Assembly: GCA_910587485.1 (NCBI GenBank)
Contig: CAJUKN010000009.1
Coordinates: 1-64,000, forward strand
Direction of reading: 5' to 3'
Source: an uncultured Lachnospira sp.
Lineage (GTDB): Bacteria > Bacillota > Clostridia > Lachnospirales > Lachnospiraceae
DNA length: 64,000 nt
Below, in pieces: positions 51,930 to 60,680 of this stretch (position 1 is its first letter; every line of letters begins with the position of its first letter). The notes under the pieces were generated by a model, which had not been told where the DNA came from, made no database searches, and saw only the letters and a list, made by a program, of their open reading frames with translations. Position numbers and translations under genes: made by a program.

Positions 51930-53159
51930 TTAATCTTCTATTTTAAATGTAAATACTGCATCAGGGTCATTATAATTTTCATTTGGAATCCACATCATTG
52001 TTTTATCCGTAAGATTATATACAACACTATGTACTGTACAGCCATTGCCATCATCATTTTTCCAAGTTCGCCTGCCTACTATACTTAAAATGTCCATTGC
52101 TGCTTTTTCATCTTTTACAATGCCATTTGTTTTATTTAATTCTTGATAAAGTCTTTCATAACGGTCATATCCTTTTTTATCCTCAGCAGGTGAATCGTCA
52201 TAATAACCCGGTTGAATAATAAAGTTTGTAATAACTTGATAGTCTGCGGCAGCTTCTATCTCGCCAATATGCGCGTCTGCATCATTATAAGTCACTTTTA
52301 ATTCTCTTTTAGAACCATCATTATCGGTGGCATCGGTTGTACCGACCCATTCCAAAATAACGCTTCTGCCGCTTGAATCGGCAACCATATAATGATATGA
52401 AGTATTTGCAGAATCGTGCAAATCATAAGTTGATGCAATCTCTACTGCTTCCTCAATATTATCTGCATAGTCAAGAATCAGTCTTAACAATGTTGTCGAT
52501 GTAAAATCTGGTTTATCTGTATTTTGATTGGTTGCAACCGTTTTGTCATCGCCTTGATACGTCATATAAATGCCGCAGCTAACTCCCGCATCATTAATTC
52601 CATCAAGAGGCGCATAAGAAGCTGCAAGACAGGTGATTTTATTCATCAAGCCCTCAACATTTTTGTCAACATCCATGCCTAAAAATTGAAGGTCAACCGT
52701 AGAAATAGAAGCATGACGACCTTTGTTTTTTTCTGTGAATACAATACATGTATTCGTCTTTGAAAAATCATAATTTCGCCCAAAAAGGACATCGCCGCTT
52801 TCACTTTTTGCTGTAAACGAAGAACAGCCTATATCAGGGTCACTGATATTCATTTTAATTAATCCTTTTGTAATTTTATTGGTTACAAAATTAATTAATT
52901 CACTATCATTTTTAACACCGCCCTGTGCTACAAAATCATCAAGATAAAAATCTCCTTTGACGTGCATTGTATAAACTGCCCCATCAAGATGGTCATCATT
53001 TCGTTCTCGGACAAGTTTCATGCTTGCCACTGTAAAAATCTCATTGTGCCATACTGCAAAAACAGTAATACCAAGTATTAATACAAGTGCTAAAAGTGCC
53101 GCAGCAATTGCAATAATTATCTTCTTTAAGCGAGACATTGCTTTTTTATTTTGTTCCAT
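51930..53159 (-). CDS. Linear-amide C-N hydrolase (C45/choloylglycine-hydrolase-like)
   Basis: 409 residues with an N-terminal TM helix (~12-34, AAALLALVLILGITVFAVW) that anchors the enzyme outside the membrane. The probable Ntn-hydrolase nucleophile is Cys in IGCSSFTAKS (~112), followed by GDVLFGRNYDFS, the Arg/Asp motif of the family, and later GINDAGVSCGIYM. Relatives hydrolyse bile-salt amides, penicillin V or acyl-amino acids. Because the Cys is preceded by ~110 residues, it would need processing or act in an acyl-CoA:6-APA-transferase-like form. It follows the ALDH gene by 42 nt on the same strand. Confidence 0.82.
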   Translation of the reverse strand: MEQNKKAMSRLKKIIIAIAAALLALVLILGITVFAVWHNEIFTVASMKLVRERNDDHLDGAVYTMHVKGDFYLDDFVAQGGVKNDSELINFVTNKITKGLIKMNISDPDIGCSSFTAKSESGDVLFGRNYDFSKTNTCIVFTEKNKGRHASISTVDLQFLGMDVDKNVEGLMNKITCLAASYAPLDGINDAGVSCGIYMTYQGDDKTVATNQNTDKPDFTSTTLLRLILDYADNIEEAVEIASTYDLHDSANTSYHYMVADSSGRSVILEWVGTTDATDNDGSKRELKVTYNDADAHIGEIEAAADYQVITNFIIQPGYYDDSPAEDKKGYDRYERLYQELNKTNGIVKDEKAAMDILSIVGRRTWKNDDGNGCTVHSVVYNLTDKTMMWIPNENYNDPDAVFTFKIED

Positions 53160-53201
53160 AATTATAATTCCTTTATTTTTATTTTATTTAAACAATATTT
53201 T

Positions 53202-54578
53202 TTATTTTAAGAATATCTTTAAAAGTTTACCATACATTTTACGATGATAAGGCTGGTAACGCATCGGCAAATCAATCCATGTCTTTTTATCAACAATGGA
53301 TTTAGAATGTGAAAATACATCAAAACCTTCCTTGCCATGATAAGCTCCCATTCCACTCTCTCCAACACCACCAAAACCCATTTTGCTTGTAGCAAGATGA
53401 ATAATCGTGTCATTAATACAACCGCCGCCATAAGACAGACGCCTTGTCACTTCTCGAATATGCTTTTTATTTTGTGAAAAAAGATACAATGCTAATGGCT
53501 TTGGTTTATTTGCCAAAAGAGCATAAAGTTCACTAAAATTTTCAAAGGTAAGAATAGGCATAATAGGACCAAAAATTTCTTCCTTCATAATGGCATCTTC
53601 CCAAGTAACATTATTCATCACTGTTGGAGCAATCTGTAATGTATCTTTGTTTGTTTCTCCACCAAAGACTGTTTTATTTTTGTCAATCAAACCACAAAGG
53701 CGATTAAAATGCTTCGCATTAACAATCTTTCCATAATCAGGATTGCAAAGAGGCTTCTCACCATACTGCTTTTTAATCTGTCTGCATACCTCTTTTATAA
53801 ACTGCTCTTTTACACTTTTATGACATAATATGTAATCAGGTGCAACACATGTTTGACCACAGTTTAAGTATTTGCCAAATACAATACGTTTTGCAGCAAG
53901 TTTTAATTTTGCACTGCTGTCTACAATACATGGACTTTTACCACCAAGTTCTAAAACTACAGGCGTCAATGTTTCAGCAGCATGGCGAAGTACCTCTTTT
54001 CCTACACTTTGACTTCCAGTGAAAAATATAAAATCAAATTTTTTATCAAGAAGCGTAGCATTTTCTGTTCTGCCACCAGTCACAACTGCAACATATTTAC
54101 TTGAAAAACATTCTGTAATCATTTTCTTTATAACAGCACTTGTTGCTGGCGAGTAAGCACTCGGCTTTATAATTGCTGTATTTCCTGCTGCAATCGCATC
54201 CGCTAATGGTTCGATAGTTAGCAAAAATGGATAATTCCATGGACTCATAATTAAGGTATTTCCATATGGTGAAGGTTTTTTATAGCTTCTTGCAGCAAAT
54301 TGAGAAAACGGCGTATACACATTTCTTTCGCGTGCAAATTTATGTGTATGACGAATCATATAACTGATTTCAGTCAACGTCAATCCAACTTCACACATAA
54401 AACTCTCATAATCACTTTTCCCTAAATCCTCCAACAATGCTTTACAAATTTCCGTTTCATATTTTTTTACTGTACGGTATAATTTTTTCAGCATTTCAAT
54501 ACGAAATTTGATAGAAAGCGTTGCTCCACTTTGAAAAAATTGCCGTTGGCTTTCCAAAATTTTATTAATATCCATCAT
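53202..54578 (-). CDS. Aldehyde dehydrogenase (NAD(P)-dependent)
   Basis: 458 residues, similar to the short class-3-like ALDH group. SPWNYPFLLTIEPLADAIAA is the conserved N-terminal cofactor segment. LELGGKSPCIVD contains the general base Glu, and NCGQTCVAPDY contains the catalytic Cys. FGGVGESGMGAYHGKEGFD marks the C-terminus. It oxidises aldehydes to acids. It abuts the alcohol dehydrogenase gene, so the two probably interconvert an alcohol, its aldehyde and its acid. Confidence 0.93.
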   Translation of the reverse strand: MMDINKILESQRQFFQSGATLSIKFRIEMLKKLYRTVKKYETEICKALLEDLGKSDYESFMCEVGLTLTEISYMIRHTHKFARERNVYTPFSQFAARSYKKPSPYGNTLIMSPWNYPFLLTIEPLADAIAAGNTAIIKPSAYSPATSAVIKKMITECFSSKYVAVVTGGRTENATLLDKKFDFIFFTGSQSVGKEVLRHAAETLTPVVLELGGKSPCIVDSSAKLKLAAKRIVFGKYLNCGQTCVAPDYILCHKSVKEQFIKEVCRQIKKQYGEKPLCNPDYGKIVNAKHFNRLCGLIDKNKTVFGGETNKDTLQIAPTVMNNVTWEDAIMKEEIFGPIMPILTFENFSELYALLANKPKPLALYLFSQNKKHIREVTRRLSYGGGCINDTIIHLATSKMGFGGVGESGMGAYHGKEGFDVFSHSKSIVDKKTWIDLPMRYQPYHRKMYGKLLKIFLK

Positions 54579-55784
54579 CTACCTCCAATCAGCTACTTTA
54601 TAATAAAACTGTTCCAACTCTTTTTTATTCATAAGCTTTGGTACAGGATATAATGGATTAGCTTCTTTTGCTGCATGTTTTGCCATTATAGGGATGTCTC
54701 TTTTCTTTATGCCATCAAGTTTTTCAGGAATATCCATTCTTTTATTTAATTCTATAATTGCTCTAATAAATTTCTTTGCACCTACTTCATATGTATCTTT
54801 TTTATTAGCAACACCCGCTGCAATACCAAGTTCATGCAATTTTTTATATGCAGATTTTCCATATTCTTTTAACACAATTGGCATTAATACCGAATTGGCA
54901 AGCCCATGCGGAATATTATATTGACCGCCAAGTGAATGGGCAACTGCATGAATATATCCAACATATGATTTTGAAAAAGCAATCCCCGCTTTGTAGGCAG
55001 CTATAAGCATATTTTCACGAGCCAAGCGATTCATGCCATCTTTATAAGCGATTTCAATATTTTCAAAAATTAACTTTGTGGCTTCTAATGAAAGCCTCCT
55101 TGTTTCCTTACTTGTCGATTTACCAATATATGCCTCAACAACATGCGTTAATGCATCCATACCCGTTGTTGCAGTAAGATGTGGCGGCAATGTATATGTA
55201 ACTTTGGGGTCAAGAACAGCATAAGACGGAATCAATGTAAAATTATTCATGGTATATTTATGTTTTTTCTTATCATCTGTAATCACCGCCGTGATAGTTA
55301 CCTCACTGCCTGTTCCAGCAGTTGTTGGAATAGCAATTAACACTGGAATTTTGCGAAGAACTTTAAGCAAACCTTTTAATTGATTGACTTGTCTTTTAGG
55401 ATATGCTATACGCGCCCCGACTGCTTTGGCACAGTCCATTGAAGAACCGCCGCCAAATGCAATAATACATTTACACTTTTTCTCAATATAAACGTTTCTT
55501 GCTTCTTCTACATTATATACCGTAGGATTAGCACAAGTTTTATCATAAACGGCAAGATGAATGTTATTTTTCTTAAACAAATTTTCTAAAAATACAGTAC
55601 TGCCACTACTTCGTAACCCTGAATCGGTAACAAGTAGAACAGACTGCACCTTATTTTTCTTTAATAATTTCACAATATCTGCTACATTCTTATATATTTT
55701 AGGCTCTCGATATGGTAAAATTGGAAGTGCCAAATGAAAACAAAATTGAAATATACGACAATATGCTTTGGATATAATATTCAT
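54579..55784 (-). CDS. Iron-containing alcohol dehydrogenase
   Basis: 401 residues of the group III ADH family. The nucleotide-binding GGGSSMDCAKAVG and phosphate loop TTAGTGSEVT are clear. The Fe-binding residues lie in DALTHVVEAY and in GYIHAVAHSLGGQYNIPHG, with all metal-binding His present. It reduces aldehydes or oxidises alcohols with NAD(P). Its ATG overlaps the MarR stop by 1 nt and its stop touches the ALDH start, a very compact operon. Confidence 0.94.
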   Translation of the reverse strand: MNIISKAYCRIFQFCFHLALPILPYREPKIYKNVADIVKLLKKNKVQSVLLVTDSGLRSSGSTVFLENLFKKNNIHLAVYDKTCANPTVYNVEEARNVYIEKKCKCIIAFGGGSSMDCAKAVGARIAYPKRQVNQLKGLLKVLRKIPVLIAIPTTAGTGSEVTITAVITDDKKKHKYTMNNFTLIPSYAVLDPKVTYTLPPHLTATTGMDALTHVVEAYIGKSTSKETRRLSLEATKLIFENIEIAYKDGMNRLARENMLIAAYKAGIAFSKSYVGYIHAVAHSLGGQYNIPHGLANSVLMPIVLKEYGKSAYKKLHELGIAAGVANKKDTYEVGAKKFIRAIIELNKRMDIPEKLDGIKKRDIPIMAKHAAKEANPLYPVPKLMNKKELEQFYYKVADWR

Positions 55785-56236
55785 TATTCTGGTATACCTT
55801 TCTTACTAAGTTCACGTAAATTAAAGACAATTGATTCTAACGCTTCATAAAAAATATTACGTTTTTCTTCGGTCAAATCCTTTCCTGCAAGTTCAACTGC
55901 AAGGCTTGCTCTTTGATGAACATGCTCAGCAGCTTTCTTTCCCGTGTCTGTTAATTTAAAAACACCACGATATAAATTTTGATTCGTTCCTTCTTTTTTA
56001 ACTAATCCCTTTTCTTCCATAATTGCCATCATTCGCGATACATCGGCTTTATCTTTATTACAATACTCGCAAATTTGCGGTGCTGTAATTCCTTGCGGAT
56101 ATTTTGCCATCGTCAAAATATAAATGGAATGAGTACTTCTAAGACCATACTTTTCCATTTCTTCTGCCGCCAGCTTATGCCAATATTTTGATATTTCAGA
56201 AATTGCCAGAGAAAATTTTTCAAATCTATCAACCAT
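55784..56236 (-). CDS. MarR-family transcriptional regulator
   Basis: About 150 residues from ATG 56236, which has GAGG 6 nt upstream. The winged helix region spans LRSTHSIYILTMAKYPQGIT, then APQICEYCNKDKADVSRMMA, then MEEKGLVKKEG, with flanking dimerisation helices. A perfect 24-bp palindrome over its -35 element is the obvious operator, so it should repress itself and the ADH-ALDH genes in response to an aldehyde, phenolic or oxidant signal. Confidence 0.9.
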   Translation of the reverse strand: MVDRFEKFSLAISEISKYWHKLAAEEMEKYGLRSTHSIYILTMAKYPQGITAPQICEYCNKDKADVSRMMAIMEEKGLVKKEGTNQNLYRGVFKLTDTGKKAAEHVHQRASLAVELAGKDLTEEKRNIFYEALESIVFNLRELSKKGIPE

Positions 56237-56390
56237 TTTATTCCTCATTTTTAAGTTATTTTTTCACACGATTTCTCATTTCTGCACCATATTTTGCAAA
56301 AAAATCTATACACCTTTAGCAGCTTTATATTTAGCCATGCACAAATACCTTTTCTTTTATATACAAAAAATGGAAATTTCAACATTGCGT

Positions 56391-56425
56391 ATCATAACAC
56401 AAAGAAGTTGACATGTCAACTTCTT
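56391..56425 (-). promoter_or_regulatory. MarR operon promoter with 24-bp perfect palindrome
   Basis: 56402-56425 is AAGAAGTTGACA followed by its exact complement. On the minus strand its TTGACA (56414-56419) is the -35, and TATGAT (56391-56396) 17 bp away is the -10. Operator and promoter coincide, so repression by MarR is strongly suggested. Confidence 0.85.
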
Positions 56426-56445
56426 ATATTTTGATATAAATAAAG

Positions 56446-56474
56446 TTGAGAAATTCGTATTTTTCTGTTATACT
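56446..56474 (+). promoter_or_regulatory. Promoter of the Rrf2 gene
   Basis: TTGAGA (56446-56451), 17 bp, TATACT (56469-56474), facing the Rrf2 gene. It is divergent from and 20 bp away from the MarR palindrome, so MarR could also influence it. Confidence 0.7.
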
Positions 56475-56525
56475 ACATTTTAAAAAATAACTTTGTTAGC
56501 AAACAATTATAGATGGAGGGTTGAG

Positions 56526-56954
56526 ATGCAAATTTCAAGCAGATTTACTATTGCTATTCACACACTCATATGTATAGAAACATTTAAAAATGACTATAAA
56601 GTAACAAGCGATTTCCTTGCTTCCAGTATAAATGTAAATCCTGTTGTTATAAGAAGATTACTGCAACAATTAAAAAAAGCAGGTATCGTTCGTGTTATAC
56701 GAGGCAGCGGAGGAACAGATATTGAAAAACCTTTAAACGAAATCACATTGCTTGATGTATATAATGCTGTGGAGTGTGTGGAGGAAGGGCAGCTTTTTCA
56801 TTTCCATGAAAACCCTAACCAATCTTGTCCAGTGGGAAAAAATATTCATACTATTTTAGATGTAAGACTTGAAAAAATCCAAGAAGCAATGGAAAAAGAA
56901 ATGAAATCCATCACCATACAAGATATTATCAACGATACAAAAAAATTAATATAA
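56526..56954 (+). CDS. Rrf2-family transcriptional regulator
   Basis: 142 residues from ATG 56526 behind GGAGGG; the longer frame from 56493 runs through that site. The winged helix covers MQISSRFTIAIHTLICIETF to RRLLQQLKKAGIVRVIRGSG. The cysteine region of Fe-S-type members is reduced to a single Cys in NQSCPVGKNIH, plus one in AVECVEEG, so iron-sulfur binding is doubtful. YwnA-like members sense redox signals. The cupin gene downstream, with its own promoter, is a likely target. Confidence 0.87.
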   Translation: MQISSRFTIAIHTLICIETFKNDYKVTSDFLASSINVNPVVIRRLLQQLKKAGIVRVIRGSGGTDIEKPLNEITLLDVYNAVECVEEGQLFHFHENPNQSCPVGKNIHTILDVRLEKIQEAMEKEMKSITIQDIINDTKKLI

Positions 56955-56962
56955 TAAAATAT

Positions 56963-57060
56963 GGGGCTATTGTAAAATAGAAATTTTATATGAGATATAG
57001 CATTTATCTAATCAACGTTTAACTATATCTAGCATTTAAAAATCTTTTGACAACTGCCCC
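56963..57060 (+). terminator. Long-hairpin element after the Rrf2 gene
   Basis: GGGGCTATTGTAAAATAGAAATTT pairs with AAAAATCTTTTGACAACTGCCCC. The core ATATAGCATTTATCTAA is almost identical to that of the 42300 element. It begins 9 nt after the stop codon. Confidence 0.78.
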
Positions 57061-57089
57061 AAAAATTTTAAAAAATTTTGATGTAACTA

Positions 57090-57118
57090 TTGACATTACA
57101 ACAACTTAATGGTATAAA
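57090..57118 (+). promoter_or_regulatory. Promoter of the cupin gene
   Basis: TTGACA (57090-57095), 17 bp and TATAAA (57113-57118) give a near-consensus promoter. About 180 nt of untranslated leader follow, including the hairpin module at 57205. Confidence 0.8.
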
Positions 57119-57204
57119 TATAGATGTATCAATCATTATTACAACAAGTCGACAGGTAATAATATGAAAAATAATTTATTTCACAAGCTAAATCTTATTT
57201 GGCG

Positions 57205-57294
57205 AGCAATTTGTGTCCCAACGCTGCTTGGCACAAAGTTGCTAAAAGAACCTAAAGTAAATGTTCTTACACAAAAAGCAGCGTAGAAATGAGG
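57205..57294 (+). promoter_or_regulatory. 5'-leader hairpin module of the cupin gene
   Basis: ACGCTGCTTGGCACAAA and TTACACAAAAAGCAGCGT form a long stem, with AGAAATGAGG placed immediately behind as the ribosome binding site. It begins with GAGCAATTTGTGTCCCA, like the 33933 copy, and contains an extra AAGAAC/GTTCTT arm. Confidence 0.75.
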
Positions 57295-57300
57295 ATTATT

Positions 57301-57651
57301 ATGGAAAATTTTAACAAAGTAAATGTAGCACTTGATGCAAGAACAGAACTCCATGACAAACTTTCTTTAACTGGAGCAGAAATCAGTATTAATAATCTTC
57401 CAGCCGGAGGAAGTGTACCTTTTATTCACTCACATAAGAATAACGAAGAAATCTATGCTATTCTTTCAGGAAAAGGAAAAGCTATTATTGATGGAGAAAC
57501 TGTAGAACTTACAGCAGGTGATTGGATTCGTATATCTCCAGCCGCAAAACGTCAATTTTTTGCAGCACAAGACGTTGGAATAAATTTTGTTTGTATCCAA
57601 GTAAAAGAAAATTCCCTTGAAGGCTATACAATGGAGGACGCTGTAGTATAA
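57301..57651 (+). CDS. Small cupin-domain protein
   Basis: 116 residues, a single conserved β-barrel. Motif 1 reads GGSVPFIHSHKNNEEIYAIL, with two His and a Glu as metal ligands. Motif 2 is GDWIRISPAAKRQFFA, where the usual third His is replaced by Arg/Gln, so metal binding may be altered. The start follows GAGG at the end of the leader module. Relatives occur under Rrf2/YwnA control in Firmicutes. Substrate unknown. Confidence 0.87.
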   Translation: MENFNKVNVALDARTELHDKLSLTGAEISINNLPAGGSVPFIHSHKNNEEIYAILSGKGKAIIDGETVELTAGDWIRISPAAKRQFFAAQDVGINFVCIQVKENSLEGYTMEDAVV

Positions 57652-57763
57652 TCTATTAAAACCTGTGAAAGGCAATTATAGAAAATATTGCACAATAATA
57701 ACACAATATAAATCTATTAGTATGTAACATAGAGAACATAACAAGTTTGCAATAAATTAAACC

Positions 57764-57865
57764 AAGGAGTTGTTGCAAAAAAATTTTAATACCAAATATA
57801 GCTGTTATATATTTAGATAACTGCCATATTACGTATAAAATTTCTATTTTTCAACAACTCCTTTT
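57764..57865 (+). terminator. Long-hairpin element after the cupin gene
   Basis: AAGGAGTTGTTGCAAAAAAATTTTA pairs with AAAATTTCTATTTTTCAACAACTCCTT. The two ends are nearly perfect over ~22 bp. It lies 113 nt after the stop. Confidence 0.72.
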
Positions 57866-57913
57866 GATATACTTTTTATTATAACTATATGGCTTTGCTT
57901 ATTAGAGTCAAGT

Positions 57914-58010
57914 AGATATTTGCAACCAGATTTGCTGCTTGCTTATAACCACCTTACTGCTTTGTAATATCTTTTAAACAAGAAAGTCTAACTCTTTTCT
58001 GATGAGATGA
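57914..58010 (+). repeat. Dispersed repeat, degenerate copy i
   Basis: GTCAAGTAGATATTTGCAAC, then GCTGCTTGCTTATAACC and TTCTGATGAGATG, match the ~130-bp family with a lost central hairpin. Confidence 0.5.
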
Positions 58011-58073
58011 ATTTTTTTATAATGTAAAAAAATATCAATCTAATTTCATCAAAAATAATCAATTATTTCATAT

Positions 58074-59402
58074 TCAGGAAAATATTTTTACAAATTTAAT
58101 ATAAAAAATCCCCACCAAATCTGCTAAAATCCAGCCGATTGGAATCGACCACCAAATACCTAAAACACCAATCGTAGGAATTGATGCAAGCAAATAGGCA
58201 AGCAAAACTCTTGTCCCTAAAGAAATAATTGTTAAAATCAAAGACATTTCTGGTTTTTCTATACCTCTATAAAATCCATACAACAAAAATAAAATCCCAA
58301 TTCCAAAATAAAAACTGCCTTCTATTCTCAAATAGCCAACACCTATTTGTATAATTTCATATTCTGCTGCATCGACAAAAATTTGCATTAAGTATGGCGC
58401 AAAAATAAAAATAACAAGTGATACTGCTACACAAAAAAGAACTGAAATTTTAACTGCTTTTCGTATGCCCTCACGCACACGCTCTGATTTTTTCGCACCA
58501 TAATTTTGTGAGATAAAAAGAGAAAAAGCATTACCAAATTCTTGTGCAGGCATATATGCAAATGAATCAATTTTTACTGCTGCCGCAAACGACGCCATAA
58601 CAATTGTGCCAAAACTATTTACTAATCCTTGTATCATCAATATGCCAAAATTCATTACTGACTGTTGAATACATGCAGCAAAAGAATGACGAATGACCTC
58701 CAACATGGTTGCTTTGTTTATTGTAAAATCATCTTTGCTTAGGTGCAATTCGGGTTCTTTTAAGCATACATAAATTGCAATGCCGATTCCTGACACAGCC
58801 TGTGCAATAACCGTTGCAAATGCTGCACCGCCCACTCCTTGCTTGAATATCACAACAAATAAAATATCAAGTATAATATTTAATACTGCCGCTACCCCAA
58901 GAAAAAATAAGGGTATTATCGAATTTCCTATCGCACGCAATAAAAATGCAAAATAATTATATAAAAAAATAAAAAATATGCCGCCAAAAATAATAACAAT
59001 ATATTCTCGCATCATTTCATATATATTGTTTGGTACATGCATCATATGTAATATCAAATCAATTCCTATAAATACTACAATATTAATTATTATTGTAACT
59101 GCCAAAATAAATAAAAAGGACATCACAATACTATTTTTCATTTTTTGTCTGTCTTTCTTACCAAAACAAACCGAAAAAACTGTACCACTTCCCATACAAA
59201 GCCCAATCATAATGGACGTTAAAAAAGTCATTAATGTATAAGCTGAACCAACAGAAGCCAACGCATCTGCTCCTAAAAATTTTCCTACAATCAAGGTGTC
59301 TGCTATATTATAACATTGCTGCAATAAATTTCCCATTATCATTGGAGCAGCAAACAACAACATTGTCTTTGCAACGCTTCCCTGTGTTAAATCTTTTTCC
59401 AT
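58074..59402 (-). CDS. MATE-family efflux pump
   Basis: 442 residues with twelve TM helices in two MatE repeats. The start MEKDLTQGSVAKTMLLFAAP, then MIMGNLLQQCYNIADTLIVG, and the second-half ACIQQSVMNFGILMIQGLVN are typical of the Na+- or H+-coupled multidrug exporters of Clostridia (DinF/NorM branch). The start follows GGAGG in a leader shared with hsdM. The substrate cannot be inferred. Confidence 0.93.
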   Translation of the reverse strand: MEKDLTQGSVAKTMLLFAAPMIMGNLLQQCYNIADTLIVGKFLGADALASVGSAYTLMTFLTSIMIGLCMGSGTVFSVCFGKKDRQKMKNSIVMSFLFILAVTIIINIVVFIGIDLILHMMHVPNNIYEMMREYIVIIFGGIFFIFLYNYFAFLLRAIGNSIIPLFFLGVAAVLNIILDILFVVIFKQGVGGAAFATVIAQAVSGIGIAIYVCLKEPELHLSKDDFTINKATMLEVIRHSFAACIQQSVMNFGILMIQGLVNSFGTIVMASFAAAVKIDSFAYMPAQEFGNAFSLFISQNYGAKKSERVREGIRKAVKISVLFCVAVSLVIFIFAPYLMQIFVDAAEYEIIQIGVGYLRIEGSFYFGIGILFLLYGFYRGIEKPEMSLILTIISLGTRVLLAYLLASIPTIGVLGIWWSIPIGWILADLVGIFYIKFVKIFS

Positions 59403-59489
59403 ATTTAGCCTCCATGCTGCGACTAATTTTTAGTAGTAGCTAATAGCTCAAGTTTTAGCAAAGAGGCGTAGTCTCTTTTGCATAATAAC
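59403..59489 (-). promoter_or_regulatory. Second-type 5' leader of the MATE gene
   Basis: On the minus strand, ATGCAAAAGAG forms a hairpin with CTCTTTGC. AAAACTTGAGC, ATTAGCTACT and AAAAATTAG follow, and the leader ends ATGGAGGCTAAATATGG. The same ordered blocks precede hsdM at 62300-62400. Confidence 0.65.
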
Positions 59490-59497
59490 TTGCAGGT

Positions 59498-59600
59498 TGA
59501 AAATTTTAATTTTCAATCTTTTCTTCATTTCTATGCTTTTTTTGCACAAAAAACTAAAAATTCTTACAGTTTTGTGAAAGCAACGCACAGGCACAAATCC
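59498..59600 (-). promoter_or_regulatory. Leader-module copy and palindrome upstream of the MATE leader
   Basis: On the minus strand, TTTGTGCCTGTGCGTTGCTT, then TTGTGCAAAAAAAGCATAGA and AATGAAG, match the leader module at 33933. The palindrome TTGAAAATTTTAATTTTCAA (59499-59518) then follows, which also flanks the 23449 copy. Here the module is not adjacent to a start codon. Confidence 0.6.
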
Positions 59601-59606
59601 TGTGAT

Positions 59607-59971
59607 TTTTTTCAAAGTAAGATAAACTTTTTATAATTTTCAGATTATGTATATTTTACTGGATTTTTAAAGGAAAGACAAGTTAATAAAATTGAAAGAA
59701 TTTGCTTTTGATGCAACTATTTATTTTAACCTCATCAATGAAAGCATTGGCAACATTATGAAAATTTTATCAAAAAATTAGCAATCCTTTTGATAAAAAA
59801 TTTGAATAAATTATACTATTGAAAATAGGAAAAAGAGAGAGTAAAATGTTGTCAATAGTAAAAATGGTTGGAGAATTATTAAAACACTTACAAATTATGC
59901 TATACTCAAATCTTTCAATTCTGTTACTATTGATGATATTATAACCAAAAATAAATTTTAAGGAAACAACA
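59607..59971. other. Intergenic region with a repeat remnant and a possible gene stub
   Basis: TTTTAACCTCATCAATGAAA (59725-59744) is an end fragment of the dispersed repeat in reverse. From about 59842 a frame without a start reads GWRIIKTLTNYAILKSFNSV, then TIDDIITKNKF, and stops at 59961. It resembles a real C-terminus and may be the end of a lost gene. A 32-codon ATG frame (59845-59943) overlaps it. Neither is convincing as a live gene. Confidence 0.35.
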
Positions 59972-60454
59972 ATGAATATAACAATCATTCCTGCCTATAA
60001 TTACCCACAAGAAATAGGCATATTATTTTCAGAATATACAAATATGTTAATTACTGGTGACCCTTCATTCCAGAAATACCTTGATGTCCAACACTATGAT
60101 GAAGAAATAAAAAATTTGAAAATAAAATATGGCACTCCTTATGGAAGATTATATTTAGCATACTATAACAACGAATTATGTGGTTGTATTGGACTAAAAA
60201 AAATTGACAAGCAAAACTGTGAAATGAAACGACTTTTCGTTAGACCAGCATTTAGAGGTAAACAGATAGGAAATCAATTAATTCAAACTATTATAAACGA
60301 TGCAAAAGAAATTGGATATTCTTATATGTTATTAGACACACTTCCCTTTTTAAAAAGTGCCATTCATATGTATAAAAAATTTGGATTTTATGAAATAGAA
60401 AGCTATAATGACAGTCCAATGAGTACCTCTATATATATGAAATTGGATTTATAA
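59972..60454 (+). CDS. GNAT-family N-acetyltransferase
   Basis: 160 residues. Motif A reads MKRLFVRPAFRGKQIGNQLI, with the RGKxIG acetyl-CoA loop, followed by YSYMLLDTLPFLKSAIHMYK, then KFGFYEIE. It resembles the small Firmicute acetyltransferases that contain CGCIGLKK in β4. The ATG follows AAGGAAAC. Single gene, substrate unknown. Confidence 0.9.
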   Translation: MNITIIPAYNYPQEIGILFSEYTNMLITGDPSFQKYLDVQHYDEEIKNLKIKYGTPYGRLYLAYYNNELCGCIGLKKIDKQNCEMKRLFVRPAFRGKQIGNQLIQTIINDAKEIGYSYMLLDTLPFLKSAIHMYKKFGFYEIESYNDSPMSTSIYMKLDL

Positions 60455-60489
60455 ATTCAATTTTAATTGTTCCTATTTAATCTTACCAA

Positions 60490-60575
60490 AAAAGCCGCCA
60501 CTTTAATTCCACAAAAGCATCAGCGAGCAGATTTACGTTGTGACAACAGTCAGATATTCTAAGCAAATAGCAAAA
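60490..60575 (-). repeat. Dispersed repeat, degenerate copy k (reverse)
   Basis: AAAGCCGCCACTTTAATTCC, then ACAAAAGCATCAGCGAGCAG and CAGTCAGATATTCTAAGC, keep the order of blocks of the reverse-oriented family (compare 12231) at low identity. Confidence 0.4.
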
Positions 60576-60604
60576 ATTAGACTTTATTCTTGTGCCTAAA
60601 AAAA

Positions 60605-60647
60605 CAGAGTTGATAAATAGCATTTCTTCACTCCTTTATCAACTCTG
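60605..60647 (-). terminator. Intrinsic terminator of the MerR gene
   Basis: A 13-bp perfect stem, CAGAGTTGATAAA with its complement. On the minus strand it is followed by seven T. It lies 33 nt past the MerR-family stop codon. Confidence 0.88.
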
Positions 60648-60680
60648 CAACAAAATATATAACAATTTAATAATAGATTT

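Noticed and set aside
59845..59943. A 32-codon peptide gene with a hydrophobic C-terminus
   Set aside because: Weak ribosome binding site, and the overlapping frame looks like an old gene end; insufficient support for a live small protein or type I toxin.
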